Source of the DNA: Salvator merianae | Lineage: Eukaryota; Chordata; Lepidosauria; Squamata; Teiidae | Length of the DNA stretch: 64,000 bases | Assembly: GCA_003586115.2 (NCBI GenBank) | Contig: QVOM02000126.1 | Location: 55,424,047-55,488,046 of the forward strand | Reading direction: 5' to 3' | Shown here: positions 10,274 through 21,830 of the stretch, piece after piece | Numbering within the stretch: position 1 is the first letter of the stretch | How the letters are laid out: every line of letters starts with the position of its first letter | The notes under the pieces: generated by a model | Told to the model about the DNA's origin: nothing | Databases searched by the model: none | Seen by the model: only the letters and a program-made list of their open reading frames with translations | Made by a program: the position numbers and the translations under genes

Positions 10274-10908
10274 TAGAGATGTGCACGAAGGCACTTTTCC
10301 CTTTTCGCAAAGCAACGAGGCTTCGTTTTCGCGTAAAAATTATAGGCGCGAAAACAGAGCCTTTCGTTTTTGCTGCAAAAATCTTCGCAGTGAACGGGGG
10401 CACTACCTGTCACAGAGGCAGCACTACTTTCGTGATCAGCGATGGTCTTCCCTTCGCATTGATTTGTCCCTTCCGTTTCCGATCGCTCTCTCATTCCCCC
10501 CCTTCTTTCTGTGTGCGCGCATGCGAGTGACAGAAGAGGGGGAATGAGAGAGCGATTGGAAACGGAGAAAAATCAATGTGAAGGGAAGACCTTCGCCGAA
10601 TCCGTTCGCTAAAGTTAAGTGCTGCCTGTCACAGAGGCAGCACTTAACTTTAGCGATCGGATATATTTTTGACGTTTCCGATCGGTCTGCCTCTTTAAGG
10701 CTGTGTGAAGCTTCCAGGCGGAGCTTCTAGCGGCCAAAAAGAGGGAGCTTGCGGCAAATGGCAAAGGTCTCGAAGGATAGCAAAAGTCACTGGGACCTTC
10801 GCCATTCGCATTCGCTGCCCCTCTTTTCCTTCGTATTTTGTGCAAAGATGGCGGAGACGCCATTTTCGTGTGAAATTCGAAGTGCACGAAGCTTCGTGCA
10901 CATCCCTA
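10274..10908. mobile_element. Family-H1 hAT element (635 bp, complete)
   Basis: Terminal inverted repeats are TAGAGATGTGCACGAAG and CTTCGTGCACATCCCTA. A perfect 8-bp TSD, TAAGTGAC, lies at 10266-10273 and 10909-10916, the signature of hAT transposition. The interior is CpG-rich and full of nested palindromes (for example GTGCTGCCTGTCACAGAGGC near 10620). ORFs of up to 92 codons are not transposase-like, so it is non-autonomous. Confidence 0.92.
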
Positions 10909-10929
10909 TAAGTGACACATCTGTCATCA

Positions 10930-11367
10930 TAAAGTGCATAATGTCTAACGGACTTTCTACATTTACCAGTGCAGTACTGGATCTGTAGATCCAGGTCAAG
11001 CAGAAGCTGGTTTCAGTCTAATCCAGTTCTGGACCAGCCCCCCCACTGGCCAGTCCCAAAGGCCAGGACAGAATGTTCCTGGCATCAGAACCCCCGAGGG
11101 AACTATCTCAGTGCCATAACAAGGCACACTGCCAAAATGGGTTCCCCATGGTTCTAGTATACCGGCAGATCTCATTATCAAGGTCTACCAGTATTCTGGA
11201 CTAGAAGCATTTTGGGCCTCCTGATCCACAATACACTCCATCTTTTGCAAAGTGTACCAGTGGCAGCTAGTGGGGGCCAAGAGCCCTCTGTCTCCACTAG
11301 CATGTAGACAAAAGAGGCCCAGAAGATGAACACCATCTGGACTAGACACCAATGCAGGAAGGCCCTA
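10930..11367. repeat. Longer F1-like fold-back element
   Basis: It begins near GGACTTTCTACATTTACC and ends near ATGCAGGAAGGCCC, which is roughly the F1 terminus in inverse orientation. Recurrent phrases ('gttctagtataccggcagatc', 'ccactagcatgtagac') are shared with repeats at 41255 and 59033. No clean TSD was found. Confidence 0.45.
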
Positions 11368-13337
11368 ACAATCTACTTAAGTTCAAAAATTAGGTTTTCT
11401 ACTCTATTTCTTTTGAATGTTTTTAAAATTTATTTACACAGAAGAAAAAATGTTCAAACGGGCTCACAGAGCCACCTACAACACTAAAGGAATGAATAAG
11501 TAAAGGGAGAACTGTTCCTTAGCAGATACAGACCTGAAACTAAAACCATGGCACATTTGAAGTACAGATCTCTGTCACTATTCAGAACAGCTGAACATTG
11601 TAAGATTCCCAAACCTATGAATAATGAGGGAAACACCAAGCAGCTGATGTTTGAACCCCCTCACTACATCTGCCTGTGAAAAGTCAGTTGTGAGTTTCCC
11701 ATTTCCTAAAGTCACCAATGTGCAAAAATTGTGAATTTAGAACTTCTGCATTTTGGGAGGCTACTATATATTTTCTCCCTCCAAAACATGCTGTTCAACC
11801 TAGCTCACATCTTGATGTCATCATGATATCATTTAGGAGGTCATATGAAATCCATTTCAAGAGTTCCTGTATCCTTAACATTCATGAGAAATAAGGGATC
11901 TGCTGAAATTCCTTCTCCCACGCAACAGTTATCAATTCTGAAACTTTGAGCTTTGAACTCTACCCACCAGGCATTTTTCCATCTCTTCTTCTTAGCACAA
12001 GCTGTCATTCCTGGTGGGGTAAAAAAAAATTCAGTATTATGGCTTCAGAACACAAGGGCCGTTGAACACCATGGTCACCAGTTCATAGAATGTGGTGGAG
12101 AGGAAAGGGAGTGATTGGCTGTTAACCTTTGATACAGAAAACAAGGGCAAAACAGGCTTTGGTGTGTTGTGAAAGAAATTTCTGTTTGCCTCAGCTTGCT
12201 AACAACAAAGTTCAATGGTGAATTATGGCCTAATCCCTACCCTGAGCCCCACCCACCATCCGTTACCTTTTGTACTGGTAGCATGTAGTTCATGGATAGG
12301 AGAAAAAAATACACTTCTAGAATAAAGATTTTAGGGAGTTATATGGCATCAAGGAGAGATGGACATTTCTGAAAGAAGCTATTCCAGATGCACAGAAATC
12401 ACAAGAGAGCCATGCAAGGTTCTTCTTTTCTTTCTTTCTTTTTAACAAGCTGAATATTAAAAGGAAAACATAACGACAACAGAAGCAAAGGCAAACTAGT
12501 AAAAAGATGCTTAAAAGTGAAATGGAAGGAAAATGAACATAAGACACAAAATGAGCTAAAAGTACCATGGGAGATAGGAACAATAAGCTATTAATATGCA
12601 TATTAGAAGGAGTAAGAAGAGGAGTGTGAATCCCTTGGTCAACTACACATTAGGGGGAAATAAAGGTAAGAAAAGATGTGTACAACACAGAATTGTTCAA
12701 TGGCTATTTTGCTGCAACAAGGAGCTTAGGGTCCATTTGAATATATTTTAGTCCATGGAGCTAAATAAACTACACACTGGAGGGGAAAGTAGTAGGAAAG
12801 GGTATGATAGTGCAATATTACTTCAGTCTACTCAGAAATAAGTGCCACTGAATTAAAAAGTGAGATGGTAAAGGAACACAGTCTGAATATTACTATTGTT
12901 TTCCATTTTAGATAATATAGGAAGAGAATGGCTAAGAGCACCAGCCAGCCTCCTATCTGTTGGGTAGGAGGAGGGTTGGAATATTCAGATCTGGAAGTAC
13001 CAGCAGATTCACCTCAGCTCTCCACAAGCAGCATTTCCACTGCACCATAAATGGTGATATCAGTTATTGTCACTAGCAGTAGTCTGAATGAATGGATGTG
13101 ATTGGTTGGTGGATAGGCAGAGGACAAAAAAACAAGCCACTGAATCCTCCTTCATCCTGGACCTGCTTCAAGGAGATTTCTCCACACTTGGGGCAATGGA
13201 GCCAGACTGAAAGGGGTAGGCAGGAGATACATTGGCCTTGAAAGGAGATACTTCAAAAGCAATAGGATTGCACTGGAAGACTGATCTCACCTTCATGGGA
13301 GCAAACACCATTGGGCACATAAGGGCTACATCCACAC
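11368..13337. other. No recognised feature
   Basis: Single-copy-looking DNA without convincing coding sequence. A CTTT-rich patch lies at about 12420-12443. The longest open frame (94 codons at 12317-12601, minus strand) has no recognisable domain. Confidence 0.45.
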
Positions 13338-13340
13338 GGA

Positions 13341-13410
<70 letters not shown>
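13338..13410 (+). repeat. (GAAA)n microsatellite
   Basis: Eighteen or so near-perfect GAAA units follow the phrase 'gggctacatccacacg', itself part of a recurring fold-back terminus. Confidence 0.95.
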
Positions 13411-13411
<1 letters not shown>

Positions 13412-14937
13412 CTTTTGGGTCAGGAGGCACAAGTCCTGTCAGTGGGGTGAATGGCACTGGGTACAAACATCATTCATCCCAGCACAACAGCTAGAATACA
13501 GCTACAAGAGATAACATTTCTAATGGTTGTGTTGTTTCTGCATCAGAGAGTCTTAGGACCCACCAAGAACCAGAGGACTCTCCAGAGCACAGATGGCAGT
13601 TGGTAAGTCACATTTTCCCTCTCCATTTTTCTGCACCGGGGAGGAAGGTAAATTACATCAACCGCGGTGTCCCAAGGATTGTTTATCTCAAGTTCCCAGA
13701 GGTGGATACATCTAGATGGGACACACCTAGGGCCTCCAGAAGGAACTTTTTATGTCCATTTGGATGCAGCCAAAGATTTCTGGGAATACATGGTTAGGAT
13801 TGCTGTGTAAAATGTCCAAGATGTTACCTATCATGAAATGCTAAAGGAGGGAGGCGGCTACATGGCTTCCCAGTGTGGGAATCTGGAAAACAGATGGTTA
13901 GATCAGGACTGCAATCTGAAAGCAACAGATAGGGTGCATTTAGGTATTGAATGGGGAAAATTTGATTAGAAATAGAGCCAAGAAGAAGGTTCAAGGCTCA
14001 TTCTTTCAGAACTCAGCAGCACTGAACAGGATAAAATCCAATTGTTCCACTTCACTCCCAACTTTTAAGCCACAGCAAAGGAAATAGACCCCAAAGACTC
14101 TCAAATATATTCACAAATATTACCCAAAGGAGGACTCAGCCTTCCATTTAGACATTAACATTTGTGCATAATTCTTAGAACCCAGCAAAACCAAACCTAC
14201 AAAGGCTTAAAAGCACACATGATCTCTGTACCTTGCCACACCCAACCTATGCTTGTGATGCAACAGAGCCAAAGAGAAAGGAGAAAGGTAGAATGGAACT
14301 TGTCCTACAGGAGAGGTTCCCAAGATCGCTCTCTCTGATTGAGCTCAAACCTCCCATTTTTTTAATATTATAAAATCTACTGTATATGTGCTGTCCATGG
14401 TACTATATCTTGGAAATCATTAAAGGTCTGCTACATTTTACTCCAGGAAAACCAAATAAATTAATTAAAATTAAAATTCAGGAATGTTGAATTTATACTT
14501 ACATCCCTTCAACCATGGTGAATATTAGCCTGGAGGCTTTCTGCCCAAAACTTAAGCTTTGGTTCGAACAGGTTGATTTTGGGAACATGGGCTAGAGATA
14601 CCATGTCTTCAGAAGCGGGAGGGGTTAATAGTCAATTTCAGGCATTTTGGATCATGTTTGCTTATTTACTTTGTGTAGCTAATGAGATTTTCTCTGGGAC
14701 CTGAGGTCAAAGCCCATAGTTTCCTTTCCAGCACCCATTACTGGTCATTAGCAGTACACATTTATGTTTATATTATAGATTTTTTGGAGCATTTTTGTAA
14801 CAAATCACAATCCTATCTATCATCTTACTAGAAAACATGCAAAATTCTGGGTGACTGAAGGATCCATGAAAATACATATTCTTATCTAGAGATCAAGTTA
14901 TTGTTGTCATTGTAGCTGATTCCTGGTTGACTGCATG
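13411..14937. other. No recognised feature
   Basis: No transposon ends, RNA genes or coding exons could be supported here. Confidence 0.4.
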
Positions 14938-15080
14938 GGCACCTTTATGCACTTTTATTGGCAGAGAAACAGAAGTGTTTGTCATTGCCAATTCCAGGGA
15001 GAGATTGGGGATTGAACTGAGAACCCTCTGCTTTCTAGGCAATTTGATCTACCACTGAGCTACAGCCGCTCCCTGAACAT
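14938..15080 (-). mobile_element. tRNA-derived SINE head (minus strand)
   Basis: Read on the minus strand, the start is GGGAGCGGCTGTAGCTCAG. It contains a perfect RNA polymerase III A box, TAGCTCAGTGG (15062-15052), and a B-box-like GTTCAATCCCC at about 15018-15007. The body that follows is short and ends near 14938. The acceptor stem and anticodon arm do not fold as a functional tRNA, so it is a SINE head and not a tRNA gene. Confidence 0.65.
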
Positions 15081-15099
15081 CAAGTATCTGGGAATATTT

Positions 15100-15206
15100 T
15101 AGGGTAGATCATAAAACAGCTCTGTAAGCACTGTTCAAAAACAACGCAGTGAATACCAGCATGGATTTGTAAAGAGCAAGTCCTGTCATACTTTTCTGAC
15201 CTCTTA
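15100..15206 (+). pseudogene. Fragment of a CR1-group reverse transcriptase
   Basis: The frame through 15150-15205 reads SEYQHGFVKSKSCHTFLTSY. This aligns by eye with SQYGFVKNKSCQTNLISFY of the CR1 ORF2 at 21831-24566. It is a short, 5'- and 3'-truncated, diverged relic with no flanking LINE features that I could follow. Confidence 0.6.
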
Positions 15207-15416
15207 TTTTAATTAAATGCCTAATGGCCATTGTGGCTGGTGGTGCAGAACACAAGACAGGTCAAAGAAAGTAGCATCAGTGGATCAGACTCTATGGAGC
15301 TACACTGCACGAAAACTGATGCAAAGTAAATGGGGATTATGCACATTAGGCAACACTGAATTGAAATGTATGAAGGATAAAAGAGAATGGTCTCTTAAAC
15401 TCTGAGCTGCTGGGTG

Positions 15417-16410
15417 TAGGGGTGTGCACGAAGCTTCATGGCATTCGATTTTCGATCGAATTTTGTGATTCCGTGCCCTTCGCATCGAATGCGAAGGGCA
15501 CCAGAAATCACGAATGCGAATTGCGAAGGTCCCTCAATTTTTCGAAGTATTTCGGGACCTTCGCAATTTGCCAAAGTCTCACCTCTCTAGGCTGTCAGCG
15601 CTGGGGCTGACAGCCTAGGGTGAATCAGCCAGCCAGCAGCGAGTGGAAGTGCAGAAAATTCAACGGAAGGGAGGGATTCCCTTCCCGTTGATTTTCCTTC
15701 TCTTCCCCTCACTGACTCACCCCCCCTAGGCTGTCAGCGCGAGCGCTGACAGCCTAGGGTGAATGAGGCAGCCAGCAGACATCGGAAGCAGATAAATCAA
15801 GGCGAACGGAAGACCTTTTCGCCTTGATTTCTCTGCTTCAGATGGCGCTCGCCTCTCTCTCATCCCCCCCCCCCAGTCTGTCATCAGACTGACAGACTGC
15901 GGCGGGAGTGAGAGAGCGCGCTGCGCCATCGGAAGCAGATAAATCAAGGCGAACGGAAGACCTTTTCGCCTTGATTTCTCTGCTTCAGATGGCGCTCGCC
16001 TCTCTCTCCCCCCCCCCCCAGTCTGTCATCAGACTGACAGACTGCGGCGGGAGTGAGAGAGCGCGCTGCGACATCGGAAGCAGATAAATCAAGGCGAACG
16101 GAAGACCTTTTCGCCTTGATTTCTCTGCTTCAGATGGCGCTCGCCTCTCTCTCATCCCCCCCCCAGTCTGTCATCAGACTGACAGACTGGGGGGGGGGAA
16201 TGAGAGAGAGGCGAGCGCCATCCGAAGCAGAGAAATTAAGGCAAAGGTTTTCCCTTCGCCTTGATTTATCTGCTTCCGTTCGCGGCGAAGATTTTCGCCG
16301 CGAAAACGAAGGGCTTCATTTTTGTGCGTATTTTTCGCACGAAAACGAAGCCTAGGAGCTTCGCAGTCCTGCGAAGCGAAAAGGGAAAAGTGCCTTCGTG
16401 CACATCCCTA
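15417..16410. mobile_element. Family-H1 hAT element (994 bp, complete)
   Basis: The ends are TAGGGGTGTGCACGAAG and CTTCGTGCACATCCCTA. A perfect 8-bp TSD, GCTGGGTG, lies at 15409-15416 and 16411-16418. The interior is CpG-rich, contains TAGGCTGTCAGCGC-type palindromes, and is expanded by a tandem array (15781-16215). There is no transposase reading frame. Its right end and flank were copied to position 1. Confidence 0.93.
15781..16215. repeat. Tandem array of ~146-bp units inside the hAT
   Basis: The unit starts ATCGGAAGCAGATAAATC at 15781, 15928 and 16073, so the spacing is 147 and 145 bp. A partial fourth unit runs into the right arm. Each unit is itself a fold-back (CAGTCTGTCATCAGACTGAC). 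Length changes come mostly from the C-runs. Confidence 0.9.
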
Positions 16411-17082
16411 GCTGGGTGTGATGGGGCACTACTCACATTGCCCTTATGAGCCAGTGGACAACAATGCACAGTAGTGCACAGTAGAGCTTGCCATTCATTT
16501 GATGACACTGGGTGATTTTTCATGGATCTGATTAATCAGTGGTAGTAACAGGCTGAGATTAGCTCAGGAGCTTCAAAGGCATCCTGCCCTATCCATCCCA
16601 AAGTGCAACTTTCCTGAGCATGGGAAAATGCTGTCTCCAAAAGGGACACACAAGGAAAAACTTTTATTATTATTATTATTGTTATTACATTTCAAATGTG
16701 TAAAATTACATTCTACGTTAAACATTCTTTTATCAATATTGTTGCTGACTTTCTCCTTCATTGACAGTTTCTTCTATGTTTCATATTTCTCACCCCTCCT
16801 ATTCCCTTTTCATTCTTATTCTCCACCAAATGTCTTCTTTCTTCATCATTCTTCAAATCCAGCAATCACAAGTCCATTGTCCAGCTCTTGCAGAAAGTCA
16901 ATAAAGGGTTTTCAGTTTCTGTAAAACCTATCAACTGTCTTATTTCTCAAAAGATTGTCAATTTGTCCATCTCGGCAACCTCCATCGTTTGGACTAACCA
17001 ATCATCCACCATTGGTATTTTATCCCCTTTCTATTCCTGAGCATATACAATTCTGGCTGCAGTTACCATATTTTGCAATAAC
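16385..17082. repeat. Copy B of the 698-bp direct duplication
   Basis: This is the probable source copy. Here the segment sits naturally between a complete hAT with its TSD on the left and an uninterrupted L1 on the right. In copy A the L1 is cut and joined to hAT sequence. Confidence 0.9.
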
Positions 17083-20000
17083 ACATTGACACCCTCAAAC
17101 TTGTTTTCTGTTACCCCCAGTAGGAAAGCTTCAGGTTTAAAAGGAATGTTTGTCTTTAAGATTTTCTGCATAACTGTACAAATTTGAACCAATCTTTTTT
17201 TAGCTTTTACACAAGTCCACCACATATGATAAAGGTACCCTCTTGCTTTTTACATTTCCAATACTTACTTGACATGCCTTGATACATTTTTGAAATTTTA
17301 TAAGGTGTTAAATGCCATCGATACATCTTCTTATATATGATCTCTTTCAACATATTACATACAGTAAATTTCAAATCTTTAGTCCACAGTTTTTCCCATT
17401 AGTCCAACAAGATATTATAGCCAATTTTTTTTGCCCACATTGTCATACATTCTTTAACTTGCTCTTGTTCTAATTCTATTTTCAGAAGTAAATTATACAG
17501 TACCCCTATAGTCCCCCTTTCTTCTTTTTCCAATTCCTCTTCCCATTTCTGTCTTTCTAATTCAAACTTCAAACTTCTTTTATCCTCTTTAAAAACATCC
17601 ATCAGTTGGGCATACATTAACCATTGTACCTTCAACCCCTCCTGGTTTAAGTGGTCTCTTGTTTTCAAGAAAAAATCATCTGTTTCATTATTTTTACTCA
17701 ATACTTCTTCATATTTAATCTATCTTTCTCTTCTCCCAAATTCTTTAAATAAACCTTCATGTGGTGAAACCCACATTGGTATTTCAAGGTACAGTCTACT
17801 TTTATATTTGTTCCAAATTTTCCATAACATGTGTCTTACATAATGATTCTTAAAAGCAGCATTGACCTTATCATGCCATAAGTAACCATGCCAACATATC
17901 TTAAATCAAAGCCTTCCAACTGCAACAATCTTTTATCTTTTAGCCAAAACCATTTAGCAATCCAGTTTAAACAACAAGCAGCATAGTATAATTTTAAATT
18001 TGGAAGACCCAACCCTCCTCTGTGTTTTGAATCTTGCAACAATTTAAAATGAATTCATGGCTTTTTACCTTGCCATATACATCTTGTCAAATCCTTTTGC
18101 CACTGCTTAAATACCTCTTCATTGATTATTACTGGTATGGATTGAAACAAAAACATCATTCTTGGCAGAACATTCATTTTTAAGACTGAGATTCTACTCA
18201 ATAATGATAAACTCAATTTAGACCATCTTTCCAAGTCTTGCTTGATTTGAGACCAAAGTTTCACATAATTATTCTGATACAACGCCAAGTTTTGTTTAGT
18301 CAGCCATGCACCTAAATATTTAACTTTCTTTCTATGTCAAAACCAGATTTTCTTCCCAGACCTTCTTGTTCTTTCTGTCTTATATTTTTAACTAGTATTT
18401 TAGTATTTTTCTCATTAATTTTCAAGCCTGCCACCTTCCCAAATGTCTCTATCAAAAGTTTAACTGTTTCTATCGATTCATTTGGATCTTTCAGAATAAT
18501 CACTATATCATCTGCAAACGCTCTTAATCTGTACTCTTCTTTTTTAGTCTTCAGACCTTCAATGTTGGTCTCTTGCCTTATAGCTCTATTCATTACCTCT
18601 AGTGCCAATATAAATAGAAGTGGTGAGAGTGGACATCCTTGTCTTGTACCTTTTTTTATTGAAAATTCTCGTCAGACTTCTCCATTTATTGTAAGCTGAG
18701 CTGATTGAGTTGCGTATATTGCTCTAATCTGTTTTATAAAGTTCTCTCCAAAGTTCATCCTGTCTAAAAGATTAAACATAAAGTTCCAAATCAAATTATC
18801 AATGTTGTTGTGAAATTTGCAGTAAGTTTTGTTTTTCCACATAATTTTTAATATCTTCCTCTGGAACTTCTTTCTTTTTATAAAGTTTTTCATAGAACTC
18901 ACACATTACTCTCTGAATATCTGTTCTATTTGTTACCTCTTTGTCAGTCTCTTTCAGTTTTAAAATAACCTTGTTAGCTTTTTCCTTTCCCAGTTTGTAC
19001 TTCCCTGGCTTATTGGCCGATTTGAAATTATTTTGGTTCGGATAAGTCAGTTTCCTCTCCATTTCCTCCACAGCCATCACTGAAAGTTCCTTTTGTAGGA
19101 TTTTTAAGTTTCTCAGCGTCTCTTGACAGTCTGGCTTTTGCTTTAGTTCTGTCTCCTTCTTCTTAATCTCTTCCTACAATTTCTGCCTTTGGGCTTGTTT
19201 TTTCTTCCTCATTTCCTTATTCATTCTAATCAAATGACCCCGATAAATGCTTTGCAGGCATCCCATACTATATTCAGAGGTGTCCCTTTGTTTAGGTTGT
19301 CTTCAAAATACTCTCTAATTTTTCTTTTACATTGTTGTATCACTTCCTCTTTTTTAAAAAAATATATTCATTTACTCTACATTTGGATTTTCTCGGTCTA
19401 CATCCTGTCACTACTTTTACTGGATTGTGGTCCGTGAATGTTTTAGGCAGAATGTCCACTTCCGTTACCAGATTTGCAATCATCTTAGACATTAAAATCA
19501 TATCAATCATTGAAAGTGATTTATATCTGTCCAAAAAATATGTATATTCTTTTGCATTGCCATTCTTATATTTCCACATATCCTGCAGTTGCATGATTTC
19601 CATTAAGTCAAAAAAGGATTTTGGTAAGTTACCTTGTGAAGCTTTAATGTCTTTTGAAGCTAATTTATCCATTAATGGGTCAATTACTCCATTCCAATCT
19701 CCTAGAAGACACCAATTTTCATATTCGAGAGCCAATATTCTATTTCTTAAATCTTCCCCAAAAATCTGTTTTTCTGTGTTTGGAGCATATATCCCTAAGT
19801 TCAAAATTTTAATTCCATTTATTTCAATCTCAACTCCAAGGTATATTTCATCTTTGTCTTTTATTGTTAGCTTTGGATTCAAATGTTGTTTAACATATAT
19901 CACTACACCATTTTTCTTCCTTGGGCCTGATGCAATAAATTCCTGTCCTATACTTTTTGAATCAAATACTTCTCGTCTTTGTTACAGATGTGACTTTCTT

Positions 20001-20109
20001 GAATACATATCAAATCTAGATTCAATTTCTTAAGCATATGAAAAAATGCTTTCCTTTTTTTTGGCACATTTAGTCCATTTACATTTAAAGTCAAATATTT
20101 ACATTCCAT
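16846..20109 (-). pseudogene. L1 ORF2 (endonuclease/reverse transcriptase), decayed
   Basis: The start ATG is at 20109-20107, followed by an APE-type endonuclease beginning TLNVNGLN and ICIQESH. An in-frame TAG comes after about 50 codons. The endonuclease resumes in 19903-19340 (NLGIYAPNT, LLGDWNGV, FTDHNPV). Reverse transcriptase pieces follow: GTRQGCPLSPLLFILALEV near 18650-18595 and the catalytic FADDIV near 18520. Then comes the L1-typical stretch GGLGLPNLKLYY (about 18020-17985). The reading frame is broken by several stops and frameshifts, so no active protein can be made. The ORF2 stop codon is TGA at 16848-16846. Confidence 0.88.
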
Positions 20110-20440
20110 CCTGGTTTTCTATAATACTAGCTTCTGCTATTTCAACCTCTTGTTGGTCCACGACTTGATTTCCTCCTTCTAATCTCAGCAGCTCATCTTC
20201 CATTTCCTCCAATCTTTTCCCATAATTCTGCAAAAAGTTGTGCATCTTATCCACTGCATTCAGTCTAAATCGTTGGTGATTCTTGGTGAAAATTACTCCC
20301 TTTGGGTATATCCCATCAAAATGAGACCTTCTGTCAGCCTTGTATACTCTTTTCTCTGTTGTAGGATTTTTCCCAGGACTTCCTTTAACAAAATAATTGG
20401 ACTTGTAAATTTCATCACAAAAAGGACCAGCACATCTCTA
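20099..20440 (-). pseudogene. L1 ORF1 C-terminal remnant
   Basis: The minus strand encodes GIYPKGVIFTKNHQRFRLN followed by a short acidic helix (RLEEMEDELLRLEGG) and a stop, TAA at 20101-20099. This matches the carboxy-terminal RNA-binding domain of L1 ORF1 by its 'YP.G..FT.N..R..L' pattern. ORF1 and ORF2 overlap: ATGGAATGTAA holds the ORF2 start and the ORF1 stop. Everything upstream of about 20440, including the coiled coil and RRM, is missing. A frame change seems to be present near 20380. Confidence 0.65.
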
Positions 20441-20559
20441 AGTGCATCCCTAGCAACCTAAGGGCATAGTAAAGTGTTTTTTTATATATCTATTTTCTGT
20501 TTTTCCCAAGTATCTCAAAATCACCCCATAAGTTTCTTAAAATACATGTCTGAACATAC

Positions 20560-21010
20560 CCTAAGTGTGGACTGGATGATGGATCCATACCGATTAGGAA
20601 ACAGCACTCCGAAAGCACCTATCATTGGTTTCCTGCCAAACTGGAGATAAGTTTGACTGAGTGTCACAGGCTTCAGTCCTGGGACTAGCATTCTTTCCTT
20701 TTTGCTAATGATAGGAACAATCAGGTGGATGGAATACTTATCAAATTTACAAATTTGATCCTTTGAAAAAAATTGAAAAATTAAGCAGGACAGAAAATAT
20801 GCTGCTTCAGTTCTGGAAGACAGAATTGGAATCCAAAATGGCCTAGATAAGCTAGAGAGCTAGTCTGAAAATGGCAAAATGAAATTCCATATAGACCAAT
20901 GCAAACTGACTCATTTAGAACAAAAAGTCAAGTGCGCATGAACATAATAGTGAATGTGCACAGGAAATAAAAGAAAATAGTTCCACTCTGTTCACTGCTG
21001 GTTAAATTTC
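20560..21010 (+). pseudogene. Degenerate CR1-group reverse transcriptase fragment
   Basis: Interrupted frames give phrases such as HRLQSWD and FANDRNNQVDGILIKF. The latter resembles the IFINDLDEGVEGTLIKF block of the CR1 ORF2 at 21831-24566. Stops are frequent, so this is an ancient remnant. No LINE 3' end is attached. Confidence 0.45.
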
Positions 21011-21294
21011 AACTTGACTGTTGCATCCTATGAGGAGAAACTGAGACTACACCTCTACTTATGTTTTTGGAGCCCTCCATGGGCCATCTGGAATTATGTG
21101 TCTTCATTTTCAGTGGCATAAGATATCAGCTAGAACATCGACCACCCATTTGAGATAGTTGGTGAAGGCAGAAGGAACAACTCAGAGGGCCAGCACCCTG
21201 ACCTAGCCTCTTTCCTTACAGATCCATGTCATCCCTGGGAGCCATCTAAGTGCCTGGTGGAACCACAGCCTGAGGGAACCAGCTATATCTAGCA

Positions 21295-21671
21295 TAGGGA
21301 TGCGCCGAACCAGTTCACTTTCAAACCAGATTGAATTAAAGCGAGTGGTTCAACTAGTTCGAACTCAGGCCTGAACCACCTGCCTGTTCAAAGCCCCATG
21401 GTTCAAACCCAAACTGAGCAAAAGGGGTCCAAAACAGTCAAACCACTCTGTTTGATCAAACCAGTTCACGACCAGCTGCAATTGCCCCTTAAAAAGGGCT
21501 TTTGGTTTTTTGGTTTTTTTCCCATTGATTTTTAAAGTTCTTTCTACAAGAACAGGTTCAAACCTCAAAATTGAACCAGATGGAGCCTGGTCTGATGCAA
21601 GCTGAACACCATGTTGTTTGGTTTGATTTGAACCAAACTACAATTTTAGATAGAGTTCATGCACATCTCTA
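21295..21671. mobile_element. hAT-like element, family H3 (377 bp)
   Basis: The ends are TAGGGATGCGCCGAACCAG and CATGCACATCTCTA. The 8-bp flanks ATCTAGCA and AACTAGCC match at six positions. Inside, GGTTC/GAACC words alternate in both orientations (AACCAGTTC, GAACCAGATG), giving a fold-back. It has no coding content. Confidence 0.7.
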
Positions 21672-21830
21672 AACTAGCCTTGAGAGGAGAATCTGATGCC
21701 TGAAAGAGACTATGTAACTAAAATGAGGTCACAGAGGAGAGAATCATAGAATCATAGAATCATAGAATCATAGAGTTGGAAGGGACCTCTAGGGTCATCG
21801 AGTCCAACCCCCTGCTCAATGCAGGATTCA

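Larger units (their letters stand above)
16662..20440 (-). mobile_element. L1 retrotransposon, 5' truncated, inactive
   Basis: The 3' end with its AAT-repeat tail is at about 16662, and the 5' truncation is near 20440 inside ORF1. ORF2 spans 20109-16846 and the 3' UTR is about 180 bp. The element is about 3.8 kb, against roughly 6 kb or more for a complete vertebrate L1. No convincing TSD was found. Other 3' ends of the same lineage lie at 278-698, 39258-39512 and 46766-47035. Confidence 0.9.

Noticed and set aside
14990..15075. A tRNA gene on the minus strand
   Set aside because: The A and B boxes are present but the spacing and arms do not give a cloverleaf, and the layout matches a SINE head.
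19332..20033. A 233-codon ORF on the plus strand
   Set aside because: It is antisense to the L1 endonuclease region and rich in residues expected from reverse-reading that sequence.
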